From Apium graveolens (lineage: Eukaryota; Streptophyta; Magnoliopsida; Apiales; Apiaceae): a stretch of DNA of 64,000 nucleotides. Under the pieces are notes generated by a model. The model was not told where the DNA came from and ran no database searches. It saw only the letters and a list, made by a program, of their open reading frames with translations. Made by a program: the position numbers and the translations under genes. How positions within the stretch are numbered: position 1 is the stretch's first letter; each line of letters begins with the position of its first letter. Positions 36,365 through 49,692 of the stretch are shown here, in pieces. Location: assembly GCF_009905375.1 (NCBI RefSeq), contig NC_133650.1:294576270-294640269 (forward strand). The letters run 5' to 3'.

Positions 36365-36450
36365 GCATATCTTCAGGCGTTCCACTTGGTCTTCCTTAGT
36401 CCTTGAACTAGCGAGGATGTTATCAATAAATACAATCACACTATCCCAAT
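36365..36450 (-). pseudogene. Gypsy reverse transcriptase remnant
   Basis: The minus strand encodes VIVFIDNILASS followed by RTKEDQVERLKICLRK. This corresponds to the FIDD catalytic block of plant Gypsy RT, with the second Asp changed to Asn. The neighbouring frames are full of stops. It shows that the element was Gypsy and is inactive. Confidence 0.65.
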
Positions 36451-36479
36451 ACTCTGGTACATTGTGTTCACTTAACCTT

Positions 36480-39400
36480 CAAACTTACAATTACTGATAA
36501 TCGACGCGTAACCTCATATCTCTATTTTCTTTTTCCATGACCACTTTTGTACTCAACGCAAAATACTTTTTATTTCTTTATTCTTTCATTCCATATTTCT
36601 GAAGTTTTCCTTCACTTATTATTTCATCCCTATTGAGTTAGACGATACAGGGATTTTGACACCAGCTTGACTCTCTGCAGTAATCCGTCGAGAAATTCTT
36701 ACCTCATTTTCCGAGGTAACCTTGGGAAATCATTCGTTCGAATCTCCTGGACTTCACTTTAATTTTGAAAAAAATTCCGACATGAGATTAATTGTAACGT
36801 TCTTCTCTAGCAATTCGTCATTAACACCTTTGTTTAATCATTCCTATTACACACATTTATGGAACGAATTCCTACCTCCAACCATCGACGTTTCACCTCA
36901 TTCTCCTAACAATTCTGGCACAACCGACGCTCCCAACTTGCATATATCCTGGATTATTTTATAAAATTTCTTTATCATCCTTTTGATTCCACTTCTTGTC
37001 TTGATTAGTTCTTCATTCTCATTATTTATTATCTCTTTTAAACACAACGAATTTCTTTTTCTTAGTAATATTAACTTGTTTATCATTGGATAGGTCATTT
37101 CTGGAGTTCACATGCGGACTTCCTCAGTCTCCGTCTTTCATTAGATGCTTGAATTTGCGAACTTTCCGTTATTTTACAGCAACTTCCATTCAATCTCCGT
37201 TCAAAAGAAGTGTACCTTCAGATCTTCCATTAATTCGTCATTCGATATGGGTATACATCTAAGTTCTTCCTAGAACGCTATTGCAGATGATATAATCCCT
37301 TTACTTTATCTTGAACCTTCAGTTCTTAATAATATTCTTCGTACTAGTGTGTACCAGTAACTTCCTGTTCCTCTTATTCATTGAAAAGAGCGTATTCTGT
37401 TGGATCAAACCTTGCTCCTGATCACACTAATTAAGCTAAGCCTTCAACTTACGTTAACGCCATTATTTTTTCCAAATTTCTTGTCTCTTTAATTTCGGAT
37501 CTGGAAATCATGTTAGAGCTTAACTCAATCTAATTGGAATCGATCTCCATTTAACTAACCATTAGTTGGTAAAGTTGATCAATTAACTCCTGTAACTGAT
37601 CACTTAAACCAAGTGCTGACTAGCTAACTGGAATCAAAGACCAATTATATAAAGTCGGTTTGGTCATAACAACTTTTCCAAGAACTGAGATCGCAATTAT
37701 TTGGAGTACTGACGAGAACGATAATATACTTCTTTGTCCTTAACTATAGGGTAATTTCTGAAAATTTGGGCAACACTTCCCTTACAACATTGACTACCAG
37801 TCGGACTCAAGCCGACACCATCAATCAACCGAAATCATCAATTCCCACAATTCACCTTTGATCAGCATCTGACTGACATAGCATATATCTTTTTAATTGG
37901 GATTGGGTCAGAAACCATACATTTCTCAATTCTTGCAGAATATTACGAATTGTCATTAATGAATTCATCTCGTTGTTTTTCAAGGATTTTATTTCACGAT
38001 TTTCTTTAACTTATTTCTTGCCATTACTCATTGTGTACAGTTACTTTTAAGAATTATGTCGCATCCTTCCCCCATTCACAATAATCATCTATCTTGGACG
38101 ATACATATTCAATTTCATTAACTAATCTATTTATCTTTTAATAATCATGCAAGGTTTTCATTACTATCGTCACAATCTGGTGGAAACTTAATCATTATAT
38201 CGTTATTTCTTAAAAGGTTTCACAGTCGCATCACCATTGCTTCATCTCTACTTATGATTCGTCACTGACCCGGGTATGAGCATTGAATTCACCCTCACTT
38301 ATTTATGCAAGTTAGAGAACTTCACAATTTCTTGAAGAATATGTTCGAAATTTGATTACATTTAAGATTTCTTCCATCTTGAATTTTCACGACAAATATC
38401 TTCCCGCGATGAAGGGATGTTTCACGTAGTAATTGCAGGTCTAAATCATTGTTTAGAATTTTCTTGATCTTTAATCTTCGTCCCGATACTCGTTTGCTCC
38501 GTCTGACACACACAACTTTACTTCCTTATTTTTGTAATTAATGTACGATTCGCTAACCATTCATTTCGCGTCGAAATCCTCTGATTTGAAGTGCATCACG
38601 TTAACACAATCTACCATACTGATGAGATCCTCGTAACACGAACAACTGTCTGATTTGATATCCTTGCCATGACCACGTTGTCGGTGTATCCATTCTTCCT
38701 TGCTCGCAAATGTCCATCATTTATCGACTTGCAATCACATTCTCCTTTGACACGTAATTCTACCTATCGCACGGAAGTATTCTATTTCTTTTGTAATTGT
38801 CAAAGTATGGACTCTACGCAAGAGGAGAGTTTGTGAATAGGACTTTGAATGAAAAGAAGGATAAGGAATAACAATGCAACAAACAGTTGGAAGAATCTGT
38901 AAGTCAATAAATTGAAGGAATAAAAATAAGTGAAGAATGAGACAACCATATTCGTACTCAAGATGGCCAGTCTTTCATACTATATGGAAAACAGCATATG
39001 ATTAGGTGGCGTCCCCCCCGACTCTTCATCATTTCGACCAAGCGTCATATCACAACACTGTTGTCTCAATCAGAAATCAAGAATTTGAGAAGAGAAATAG
39101 TTCAAAAGGAATACAATAAATTTTCTTTCGTTTTCGCCTCATATAATTTATCGACAGAAGAAACTCATACGTATTCAAAACTCGAGAAGAACATATGCTA
39201 TCGTATTTGTAAAAGAATAACATTGTAGATCATCATTGGTCACCGTCCACGCTCCATTTACGTATGCCTCCAGGGACCATTTGGATGAGAGATTCACCGT
39301 TTAGGTTACGCTATAACTTCGGAATGTCTTCTGGAAATGCCTCCATATTCAAAGCTTTAATAATTCCATCATATCGCGTCCTTACAAAATTTATAATCAT

Positions 39401-40776
39401 TGCTTCGAAATGATGTCTGGAAATGCCTTCACACCAAAGGCTTCAATAATTTGGTCTTAATCGCGTCGTTCCGAAATTTAAAATCACGGCTTCAGATTTC
39501 ATCCATGTCGTGTAAAATATTCATCGATTAAGCAACGCCTCAATTCCGTCGATAAAATATGATTCCTCTTCCACCATCTAGAAGATTCTGCCATTTCCTT
39601 CAATCATCCTTCGTTCATTCGAATCACGAATCTTGTTAAATTTTAATAATTTTATAAACTGAGTAAATAATATTTTAATATGTTGATTTAATTATTGATT
39701 TCATTAAACATCATTTACTTTTATTTTTCACAGAAAACTTTAAACCTTCTTCCTGCTGGTGGGTCTACTTGGCCCTTCGGATTAACAACACTAAGTCTAA
39801 TTCCATTTTTTTTCTTTTTAGGTCATTTTCTGTTTATAATAACAAGAACATAAATAGTAATTAGACAACCAAATTGTAAAACTCGTTTCATGCAAAAATC
39901 TTCCAAAATTTGATTAAGAAAATTTCTTCCGAAATCTCATTTTAAAGTTTCGGAAATCACATATTTGGTCGTCATTACTATATAAGTTACTTGCTATTTT
40001 CATGATTTACCCATGAACTGTTTAATTAAAAGAATGCCCATATAAGGGTTTTTCTACTTTGGTACCTCTTCTACTTTTCCTTGAATTCTGCTCGCATTTA
40101 TTCATCGACGAAATTTCATTTACCATTGTATATCATTTTATTCGCGATTCTACCGCAATGCCGACATCTGGTAATATCTTTGACATTCTTGTCATCGTCC
40201 TTGACGTTATGCTCACAACCACGCATGCGATTCGACGTTCGGTATATCGATAGGGTCGCATCTTCTTGCTAGTCTTACCTATACCTAGTAGGGTAGATAT
40301 CCTTCCTCGCGCAGCTCCCGATAAGTGATAAAAATCTTCTCGCAACGGGGTGCCTTCGAGACGCGCAACATTGGTTTTTCATCAGCTTCCATCAATTGGT
40401 TACCTTCAGTGTGGGACTCGTCCTATGTTAAGTTATACTAATACTCACCTAGTTCCCCATACACAAATCCTTCACCAGAATCAATCATATTTTCTTCAAA
40501 CCCACATGAAAAATAGGGTATCGTACCCAGTCTCTGTCGATCCGTCGACTCCTCATTATTGTAGGATCTAAGCACTCACTATACCTACAGTGTTGCGATA
40601 TTCGCCTTACACTTCCCTCAATAATCATGGCTTACCCATTCCGTACCAGACCTACTGACCATAATTCGCACTCAACTCAACTTAACCTAAGTATGCCTAG
40701 GGTCTTTCCTATCCTGTACGGCCTATCATTCCTATCTTACTCTCACATATTCTTATTTCAGTGACCAATAACATGC
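36480..40776 (-). other. Decayed internal region of the minus-strand Gypsy element
   Basis: No open frame of useful length matches gag, protease or pol. The sequence is probably the remains of the gag-pol region, since it lies between a primer site and an RT remnant. Some parts may be foreign insertions that I cannot delimit. A two-copy tandem repeat lies at 39318-39489. Confidence 0.4.
39318..39489. repeat. 85-bp tandem duplication
   Basis: CTTCGGAATG...TCTGGAAATGCCTCCA recurs as CTTCGAAATG...TCTGGAAATGCCTTCA, at 39318 and 39403. Both copies continue through CAATAATT or TAATAATT, TCGCGTC and AAATTTA to the next GGCTTC at about 39488. The copies differ by scattered changes. Confidence 0.7.
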
Positions 40777-40789
40777 AGCTCTGATACCA
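40777..40789 (-). other. Primer binding site of the minus-strand Gypsy element
   Basis: The minus strand reads TGGTATCAGAGCT, three bases after the LTR end, the same initiator-Met primer site as at 5048. It fixes the orientation and the inner LTR edge. Confidence 0.8.
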
Positions 40790-40792
40790 ACA

Positions 40793-43700
40793 TGTATCAA
40801 CCCAAATCTGGGGTCAAGATTTGGTGTCACTAAAAAATCTTTACATAAAACAAAAGAATATTCAATTAACCCCTTGAATCCGGATCGTTTACAGGTTATG
40901 GTAAGAAACAAGAATCTAACACTTTACAACTCACAATAATTAAAATACAAGTGTAAATACCTTTGAACTAATGCTCTTGTCACATTCTTCTAACACCTTC
41001 AACCTCTCGCAGCGGAAATTTCTCTAACTTCTTCTGTCTATCAAAGCTATTCACTTTTATCCTTATCTGTTTCCGGCAGAAATAAGAATTTACAAAGCAA
41101 GAGTGAGCCAAAAATGCCCAGCAAGTATATAATTTGAGTTTGAAGTATTAATACTAAAGGAAAATTTTCGGAAATTTTTTTAACACAATTTTAAACAATT
41201 CTATTTATTTGAGTGAGTTGAGCAAGTAAACGTTGGCTGTCACCAGCCTTTAACTAAAATCCAAAAATGACAAGCAATTCCCCGATTCATCTCATGAATC
41301 AGGGTTTTATCCGGTTTTGGAATCATAAAACCATTTGAGAGAGAATGCCGTTAATGGCGATCAACAATAAATTAGACTGGACACTAGTTCGCATCTATAT
41401 TCTGCTGATCAGTCAGAATATAATGCAGATCTATATCTCAATATATAGATCCAGTCGGGTCCCCAGGCACTACGGCCCATCTCGAGGCACCAGTCATCCC
41501 GGTCCTCAGGATTAAGACACACTTAATCCCCAAAATATCATCATTATCCAGCCCATGGAGTATTATGATGTCAAATCATTTTGAATTCAAAATATCCCAT
41601 TTCAGGGTTCGCAAATAACCCGAAAGAATGGGTATTTGCTCACGAGAGCAATCGAATTACAGGAACAAGAATAAAAGAACATGCATAATCAGAGTAATTG
41701 TAGCGAAATGTAAAACATTTAACTATTCAGAACTTAGAATAGGATCGAAGAAATAATTGCAGTAATTTAAAAGAAAATCAGGAATGCTTGCAGTATTTAC
41801 AAGAAAATCAAGAATACTTGCCTCAATAATCTTTAGTCGCTATTACAAGTTGACTTTGGTTCGACTTGGACGCTCGGCTTTATCGTCAAACTACTATCCT
41901 ATTCTGGATACGATCCCAACATTCAGACCCTTCAGTTGGAACTTCGTTGATCTCGACTTCTAATCACTAGATCGTTCCTAGTCCGATGTCACGTCTCGGG
42001 TCTTCCGTCTAAAATCTACAGGGTTGAAATACCCTAATTCAGATAACCGCTTAAGCTTAACATCAAATCGTCATCCTATTCTACCCATACGATTTCATAA
42101 CCGAATTCATATTTATATGTATTATCGAAATACACATATCAATTATGGTTCACATCTTCGAAACTCAGTTCGGTATTTAATTTCAGAAAATACGTATATT
42201 TGTCGTTTTGAAAAATAGGGTAATCGATTATTCACAAAATATCTTATCACGTCACGTAAATAGGTTTAATAAAGTTCAATCATATCTTCGTTCGATGTTT
42301 CCGATAATTACAGGTTACGTTCCCGTATTTTCAGAATTAATTTCCCGAAAATCGGGCAGCGTCTCCTTTATTTATCGGCCTACCCGTCGAATCAGTTCGA
42401 CGTCAAATTCTCAACACAACAACAACCAATCATCCACAATTACAATTCACAATTCTCAAACACCAACATAATTTTAATTATTTGTTTATATTTTTATATT
42501 TTCGTTTGTATTTTTCGTTTCGTAAATAAATTTTTACCGAACTAATTTTATTTAATTAATAATGTAGGACTCAGATAAGAAGCATCATCGCCGACGACAA
42601 TAAATTCGTGGGTTCCCGTTTATAACGGACGTTCGACACGAATTTCACCGATTAATTAGTATAACCTCGCACGTATTTATTTAATTAATATCGTGAATAT
42701 TTCTTTAATTAAATTCTGCTGAAAAGGAAAATAGGATTAATAAATAATTTTAAGCCAGACAAACACACGCAGATACACGCGCCGAAGCGCGCTGCTCACG
42801 CATACCGGACACAGCCGGCTGCCACGCCGGAAAAACGCGGCGGCAACCGGAATTAGGGGAAGAAACAGACAACAATTGGAATTGCAGGAACACAGAAGCA
42901 ACATAACCACAGCACCTCAGTCCGCATAACACACACAACCACGCGCAGCACGCGCACACACACGAATCACACACACAAAATGCACACACACGAACAATCA
43001 CACACAAAACACACACACACGAACACTGTAACACATACACACATATAGATATAGGTGTCTATACATGCAAGGACCGGAGCTACAATCCCAAAAAGACGGC
43101 AACTCACCGGAAAAGTAAGGCGGCGGCCGGAAACCAAAGAACAGGGACGGCAATCATCGCCGAAAATACAGGCACAACGCAGCAAGAGAGGGAAGAACAC
43201 AGAGGGTTCGATAAAAAAAACAGGGATGAGGAAGAGACTTGAGAGATTCGAGAGGGAGACTCGAGAGAGAGAGTAAAGAGAGATGGCCCGAGAGAGAAAA
43301 TGAAAGGACGGTCCAAAGAGAAGAAAAAGGGGGGTGGGGGGGGAAATTTTCATGATTTTTGAAGCATTCTGGAATTAAATACTGATTTTATAATTAAATG
43401 GACTCAGAAAATCATTTAGAGATAAATAATGAATAAAATATTGATTTTTAGATTTTATAAATTCCTAAAAATAATAAAAAAAATTATAAAACAACAAAAA
43501 TAATTTTAGGAGCAATTTTAGCATTTATGAGAATAAATATTTAATAAAATCATTTTAAAATGAATTAAACTCATACAGCTCAACAATTAATTATAAAATT
43601 AACTTTGCGTCCAACAATTCACAAACAATTGATAACACACCAACACATAACTGACAAAACCATTACATATTTTATTTATTTACTATTTCGATAATTACAT

Positions 43701-44326
43701 TTACAGACCGGATCCGAAAATAGGTTATTTAGCTGCTAAGTAACTAAAATGACGATACGATTTTAATACCAAAATTGGATAATTATCAAAACAGAGCTTC
43801 CTATAAAACACTTTATACGAAAATAAGGTGATAATATCCCGCCTTTTGAAAATATGGAATTTATCGATCTATAAAATGATTTGCGTATCGATAATTTCAC
43901 ACTGGGACTCGTACATGTCAAACCGTATCCCGGATCGAGAAAGTCAAAACATGAAAAGTGTTCAGAATTATCAGATTAGGTTAGGAAGGAGTTTTTGGAA
44001 GAGTTTCGGGTTGTAAAAATGCAAAAATGATTGAAGTGGGACGATTTCTGATTCCAAAAAGTAATTTTATAATTATGCAAAAATAATCATTATTAATTCT
44101 ATAAATCCTTATAAAATCATATAATATTCCAAAAATTACCAGAAAAATACCAAAATTATCTGGATTTAATTCTAGATAATTAAAGATTAAAATATTTAAC
44201 TTTTTATCAGAAATACATATTCAAATATCAATATCCATCATCAAATAATTCACCAGATTCACAGAAAAATTACATAATAATTATTTATTAATAAAAATAA
44301 TTATATAATATTTCCCAGACGTTACA
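40793..44326 (-). repeat. LTR (3.5 kb) of the minus-strand Gypsy element
   Basis: On the minus strand it starts TGTAACGTCTGGG and ends GGGTTGATACA. The first 70 bases align with the chromovirus LTR start at 1606 (TAATTATT, AAATAATTATTATGT and TCTGTG blocks), so the two families are related. A GC- and CA-rich segment lies at about 42750-43060, and a G-run near 43328-43345. Frames in that segment are low-complexity translations, not genes. Confidence 0.75.
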
Positions 44327-44536
44327 TCGATAAGCTTTATTATCAATAACTCAGAACTGAAATAATTTAATTTAATAAATTATTTTGGTAAAATCCTTTT
44401 GGCAAATTTATTCTGATTTTATTTTGAATTTATTCAAATAAAAATTAGAAATAATTTAGTCCATTATTGGACAAACTGGGTATTTATTTGACATCTCATT
44501 AAGTTAATTTTTAGTTATTTACAAGAATAAATAAAA

Positions 44537-44622
44537 TGACTTATCGATATGTACTTCACATCTCAAAATGACTTGTTGATAAGTATACTTCAAACGTCTA
44601 TTTTTGACTTCTCGACAAGTCA
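44537..44622. repeat. TCGAYAAGTCA motif cluster upstream of ORF-X copy 2
   Basis: Inverted copies lie at 44537 (TGACTTATCGA), 44569 (TGACTTGTTGA) and 44605 (TGACTTCTCGA), with a forward copy at 44612 (TCGACAAGTCA). The last two overlap to form a near-palindrome. The same word forms the array in this element's LTR. A TATA-like TACAAATA follows at 44634. Confidence 0.75.
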
Positions 44623-44633
44623 TTTGCTTTCAA

Positions 44634-44641
44634 TACAAATA
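44634..44641 (+). promoter_or_regulatory. TATA-like string before ORF-X copy 2
   Basis: TACAAATA lies 150 bp upstream of the ATG at 44784, right after the motif cluster. It is a weaker match than the one at 321; the call rests on position in the three ORF-X copies. Confidence 0.3.
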
Positions 44642-44783
44642 CGCAGACATCTCGATACATATACATACTTACAAATTTCGAGAACTCAAGTGACCTAGCT
44701 TTTCAATCCAAAACCGATCTCTATCTCGTTTTCACTCATTTCTCACTAGTTTTTCTTACCCACTAAACTTCATACTCATAACA

Positions 44784-47700
44784 ATGGCAGCCAACAATAT
44801 TGTACCCTTCATCCCAAAGGAGACTAACTTTCTTGCATTCTTAAATGCAAACCAAGCACCTGAAACTTTCCAATGTTTTTTCAAGTTCTTCTCTGAGACC
44901 TACTTTATAGGGACTCTTACTGCTAATCCAGTGCTTTACTTGGATGTGTTAAGGGACTTTTGGAATATAACAACAACAAGGACAATTGTGCATGAGAACC
45001 AGGCTGCAACAATTGTGATAAACTACACAATTAAGGGCCAACATGTGGAGATATCTGAGAATGATGTCAATATGGCATGGGAAATTCCTACTGACAAGCT
45101 AGCGGAGGCTCCAACTCATAATGAGCTGTATGAATTCATGGACTTCATCAATTATTCTGAGAATATCAACCTGGACAGTATGAACAAGAAGGATCTTAGG
45201 AGGGAATGGTCCTTTCTTTTTGATTCAGTAATGAGGGCCTTCACCTGCAGGAAGTCAGGGTTTGAAACATATCAAGTGTTGTCCAGAAGTTGGTCTACTC
45301 AATGGCTCACAACAAACAGCTCAATGTAGGACACTACATACTGGAGGAATTGAGCATCAGGCTAAAAATGCCATTGGAGTCAAGAGGTAAGGAAATTTTT
45401 CTACCTAGATTCATTATGCCTGCTTTAAACCATACAGTTAATGACATACATATGCTTGAAGGAGTAAATAGGTCACTAATTGGCAACTATAAGCAAGTAT
45501 CCAAAAATCTATTTAGATCACTTCTTATTAAGAATAAGGTTCTAGTGGGTCTTAAGTTAACACCTTTCATGATTGAAAGATTTAAGACCTACCCTTATTC
45601 TATGCCAGACATGAGAACTAGTGCAAGTCAACCTAGTGCAACAATGGTTCCTGAGCCTGTGGAAGCAGAAACACAGGCACACCTACAGGAACCTACCCAT
45701 GTTAAGCCTATTTCTTCACAACCATTAGCAGCAAGGAAACCAACCACTTCATCATCTCAAAAGGATGAAATGAGTAAAAAGAAGAGAAAGGAGATAATTT
45801 TAACTGTTATGACTGAGAGTGGTGAGGAACAAACAGAAGTTGAGTCACAATTGGTCAAGAGGACAAAGAAGAGTAAGAAATATGAGATGACCACTCAAAC
45901 CACCTCTGTGTCCTCTTAAAAGGATGCGGTTGTAAAAATTTGGCCTAAACAGACTCTAAAAGCATCATCTCAACAGGGTGTTTCTATTGAAAAGAGCATT
46001 CTCCCCAATGCACCCTGTAAGGAGTCTGCACAGCCAACACTTGAACAAATCAAGTGTATGGTAAAAGAAATAAGGATGACACACACAGTGAGAGCACATC
46101 TATTGAAGCTCCCTCATCTATTCAGGGGGAGCTGCCAACACTCACTACTAAACAACAAATCTTAATCTCTCAAATTTCTTCTTCATATACAGCACTTGAA
46201 TCCTTTCCTTAAGTGCAAGCTCATTCAAGTGACTTGGTTCAAGAAACCTTGCTCACCACCCAGACACCAAATTTAGATAGTGAGAGGCTACAAGCTGGGG
46301 TAGACCTTGATGATACCATCAAAAACTTGGAGGATTCATCAGTTTTTACAGAAGACCCCATGGATGTCACAAATGCACCTTTATGTGCAAATCAACCTTC
46401 ACAGGATGTTAGGTTTGAGGGTAGTACTCCTGAGGAGGAGCTATCTAAATCCCTTCTAATTCAATTAGAGGTTCCTTTTCCAGGAACAACTCACTTCAAA
46501 ACCCTATCATAATTTGCTTTAGCAATAGATGTTAGGAGTATAATTGCCAATGACCCTGCTATGGGAGATGCAAGTTTATCACATTTATGTGACAGTGCTT
46601 TGCAAGAAGTACAAGGGTTTGAGACTAGTGCCCATGATAGTAACCCAGTTAAATCCCTTCCAATTCAATTGGAGGTTCCCAGAACTAGTGTGGAACAACA
46701 ACTTGTCATAACCACAGAGCAATCTGTGAATAAAACCCATAACCTCAACAACCACATCTTCTCTCTCAATGGCTGTAAGCATCTGACTCTCAACCTACAT
46801 CTGTGGATGATCTTCTTGTTGAGAAGATTTCTGGATTAACAAACATTTCACAGCATCTACTTACTTCAGATATGAGCAATCAGGATTATCAAACCATCAT
46901 GCTAACATATAATGAAGAAGTTAAAAAACAAAAAAAAAGAAAATTGTAAATGATGCAGAACAAGATGGAACTGTAGATGCATGGATATCTGAGGATTTTG
47001 TTTTGGAAATGAATCAAGTCTTGGCTAGGTTTAGGGAAGAATATGTCACTATTATGGGAAGCAATGCCAAGGCCTTGACTCCACAAGATATTTACAATAA
47101 AGTTACAGAAGTTTATAAAGCTCATCTTAAGGCTTTTCACCTTTTTGGTAAAGCTCTAGAAGTAAAAAATGACTGGTCATGAAGATAGGATCAGGAAGCT
47201 GGTAAATGAGAAGATGGATAAAATTATACCTTCTCAGGTCAAGATCACCTCAAAGTTTCAACATTTTGCTGACCAAATGAAAAGATTAGATTTGACCACT
47301 ATGGAAAAGGAAGTCAAGAGTCTGAGACAATCCTTCATTTCTCTTCATGAAGTCGTCCAACAACAAATCACCAATGCAAATGACTCAAAGGTCAAGTTGG
47401 ACCAGCTTCACCAGACCAGGTATGAGCCTTCTGCATTGCTTATGAATGGAATCAAAGAAACTGTGGAAGCAACCTTTGGCTCCTCGGCATCTACCAGTTC
47501 ACAACAGCCTATCTCAACCTCTACAAATCTTCAAATCCAATCTCTTCAACAACAAATCTCAGACTTGCAGACCTCAAATGTCTCTCTCAATGCTCAAGTT
47601 CAAGCCTTGACTTCTTTAGTCAAAAGTTAACAGTTAGATATCTAGACCCTGTGGACTCTCACAAGCATCTTCAAATGCAGAATTATGTTGCTTTGGGGGC

Positions 47701-49578
47701 CATCATGGGGAAGCTCAACATACCATTTCCCTCTCTACCTGACCAAATAAGGCCAGAAATTCCAAATCCCCTAATCATGCCTATCACCAAGACTAAGGGG
47801 GAAATTGAGGCTAAGATTCAACAGTCTAAGGATGCTAAAGAAAAATCTAAAGCTAAAGAGCCTATTCAGGTTGATCAAAGCTCTTCTCATGTTGATTTTG
47901 GAAAAGAAAGACTTCTCAAGGCTGCATAAGGACCCATTCTGGATTAGGAATTCAGTGAAATTCTTGCATCTCTTAGAGTGTCTCTTCAAAATAACTATGT
48001 GACCTACAAGAAAGCTTTGGCCAAGAACATCAATTTCATAAGGGCAGTAGTTGTGAAAATTGATAACTTTTTGGAGAAAAGGATTGTGGTCAACATCAAT
48101 GATGGTGGTGTGGACAGGTGTCTTCAGGTGACTCTTGCAAATCTTCAAACTTTAAGAGCATCTGAACTGGATGTAATGATTGACAAAGTGAATCCAATTA
48201 TTCCAGAAGACACTCAACTTCTCCAAGAGCTCAAAAGGCACAGATAACAGCATTTCCTGAAGCCTATCTTTATCCAAACAAAGAAATAGTTTATGTCTGT
48301 CCAACAACCAAACAAACCAAACATTTCCTTATTCCTAAACATTCTGTCAAATCAACTATGAAGCTGATCATGACTCTATAGACTAATCTAAAGCATAAAG
48401 GAGCAAAAAGCAGGAGGATGTAGAGATGATAAAAATGTTAGATAGATATCTTGTAAATCCTGACACCATACTGCCAAATACTCAATATAATTTAAGAAAA
48501 GACAAGGATGATGATGAGCAGAAGGATGAAAAACAAAATCCTTCTGGCTCAAATCCAAGTCAAGCTTCTAAAGCAACTGGAAGCAAGGACAAGAATCAAG
48601 GAGAGAAAAAGGAGTATGAGAAGAAGGATGGTGAAAATAAAAGGAGAGGAGAAAGGAGAAGCAACCAAAGGCATGATGGCTCAGAACCACAACAAACCCT
48701 AAAGATCCAAACAAATCTAGATGAACCTTCAAAGCCAACATCCTCAATCATCAAACCACCTCTAACTTCTAAGCCAAAATTTCTATACAAACAAACTGCA
48801 AACACCTTTCTAAAAATACCAATCACCTCAAACCAAACATTTCTCAAGAAAATAACAAACTTACCTTATGACAAGCCTTCACTCAAAATTTACTACAAAA
48901 CTGTTTGGAGGAAACCTAAGAAGGCTAAGGATGCTGAAAAAGTACAAGTTACAGAAAAGGCCATCTGGAACTGCTTTAAGCAAAGTGACTTTCTACCTTT
49001 AAATTGGTGCATCTCAGATGAAGATTATTTTCAACAAATAGCTGAGGAAATAGTTAGAGTCTGGGTTGTATCTCTAAGGGAAGTTAGAATCTATTATGAA
49101 GATGGGTCCTTCACATTCCTTGGTTGTACTTTAATGGACTCTCTCTCCCACATAAATCAAGAGAGTGATAAGTTTGCTAAAAGATAAGGATACTGCTACA
49201 AGAGCATAGAGATCAGTTTTGGCTGAGTGGTTGATTGTAAGGGAGGAACGAAGAAAAAGAAATGAGGCTGAATATGAAGAAAGAAAAAGGAGGTATGATG
49301 AGGAAATTGAAATGTTCATAAAAAGATCAAAAGAGCTCAAGGCAAAAGGAATGAGTAGAATTTCCAAGGATGGAAAAATGCTAAATGTAAAAGCTGGCAA
49401 ATTCACAAGGTTTAAAATTGATATACTAGATGGCTATCCAAAGCCAGACAGACTCAAGCTTGTGGAAGCTCTAAGTGGGACTCCTATCATAGAAGAACTA
49501 GAAATTCTTGTGTACTTAAAGGATCTCATTAGAGAAGAAGTAGAAGCAAAAATAGTTTTTACCAAAATGTATAAATGA
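44784..49578 (+). pseudogene. ORF-X copy 2, broken
   Basis: ATG 44784 (context ACAATGGC) opens a 181-codon frame with the ORF-X core: LDVLRDFWNI near residue 53, then LRREWSFLFDSVMRAF near residue 138. A frameshift near 45290 moves it to another frame, which continues to 45919. Further pieces follow at 46213-46839, 47169-47630 (coiled-coil-like, Gln-rich), 47651-48247, 48426-49187 (Lys/Glu-rich, then EVRIYYEDGSFTFLG) and 49219-49578 (KRSKELKAKG...). The whole spans 4.8 kb, matching the 1513-codon intact copy at 59893. At least six frameshifts or stops break it. No known catalytic motif is seen. Its position after pol suggests an env-like or accessory third gene. Confidence 0.75.
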
Positions 49579-49679
49579 TTGTAAATGTATCATTTTTTAT
49601 ATTTTAGTCTTATTTTCCATTTTAGCTTGGGGATAGTCTTGTTAACAGACATGAATTTGTGTTCAGCAATATTCTCACA

Positions 49680-49692
49680 AATTGGGGGAGAT
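49680..49692 (+). other. Polypurine tract of element 2
   Basis: AATTGGGGGAGAT directly precedes TGTTGTGC, the LTR start. The intact element has the same GGGGGAGAT before its LTR, which supports both boundaries. Confidence 0.8.

Larger units (their letters stand above)
36260..44326 (-). mobile_element. Decayed minus-strand Gypsy element with long LTR
   Basis: On the minus strand a 3.5 kb LTR (44326 to 40793) is followed by a Met-tRNA primer site and about 4.5 kb of heavily decayed internal DNA. That ends in a recognisable RT fragment near 36450-36370. The LTR start resembles the start of the chromovirus LTR at 1606. No intact frame and no 3' LTR are present, so the element is old and truncated where the Copia gag piece begins. 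Confidence 0.6.

Noticed and set aside
36722..40571. Several short frames on both strands in the decayed Gypsy interior
   Set aside because: None matches gag, protease or pol, and they overlap each other on opposite strands; chance frames are the simpler reading.
42750..43353. Cys/Val-rich and Ser/Phe-rich frames in the minus-strand Gypsy LTR
   Set aside because: They are translations of CA-rich and CT-rich simple sequence within an LTR.
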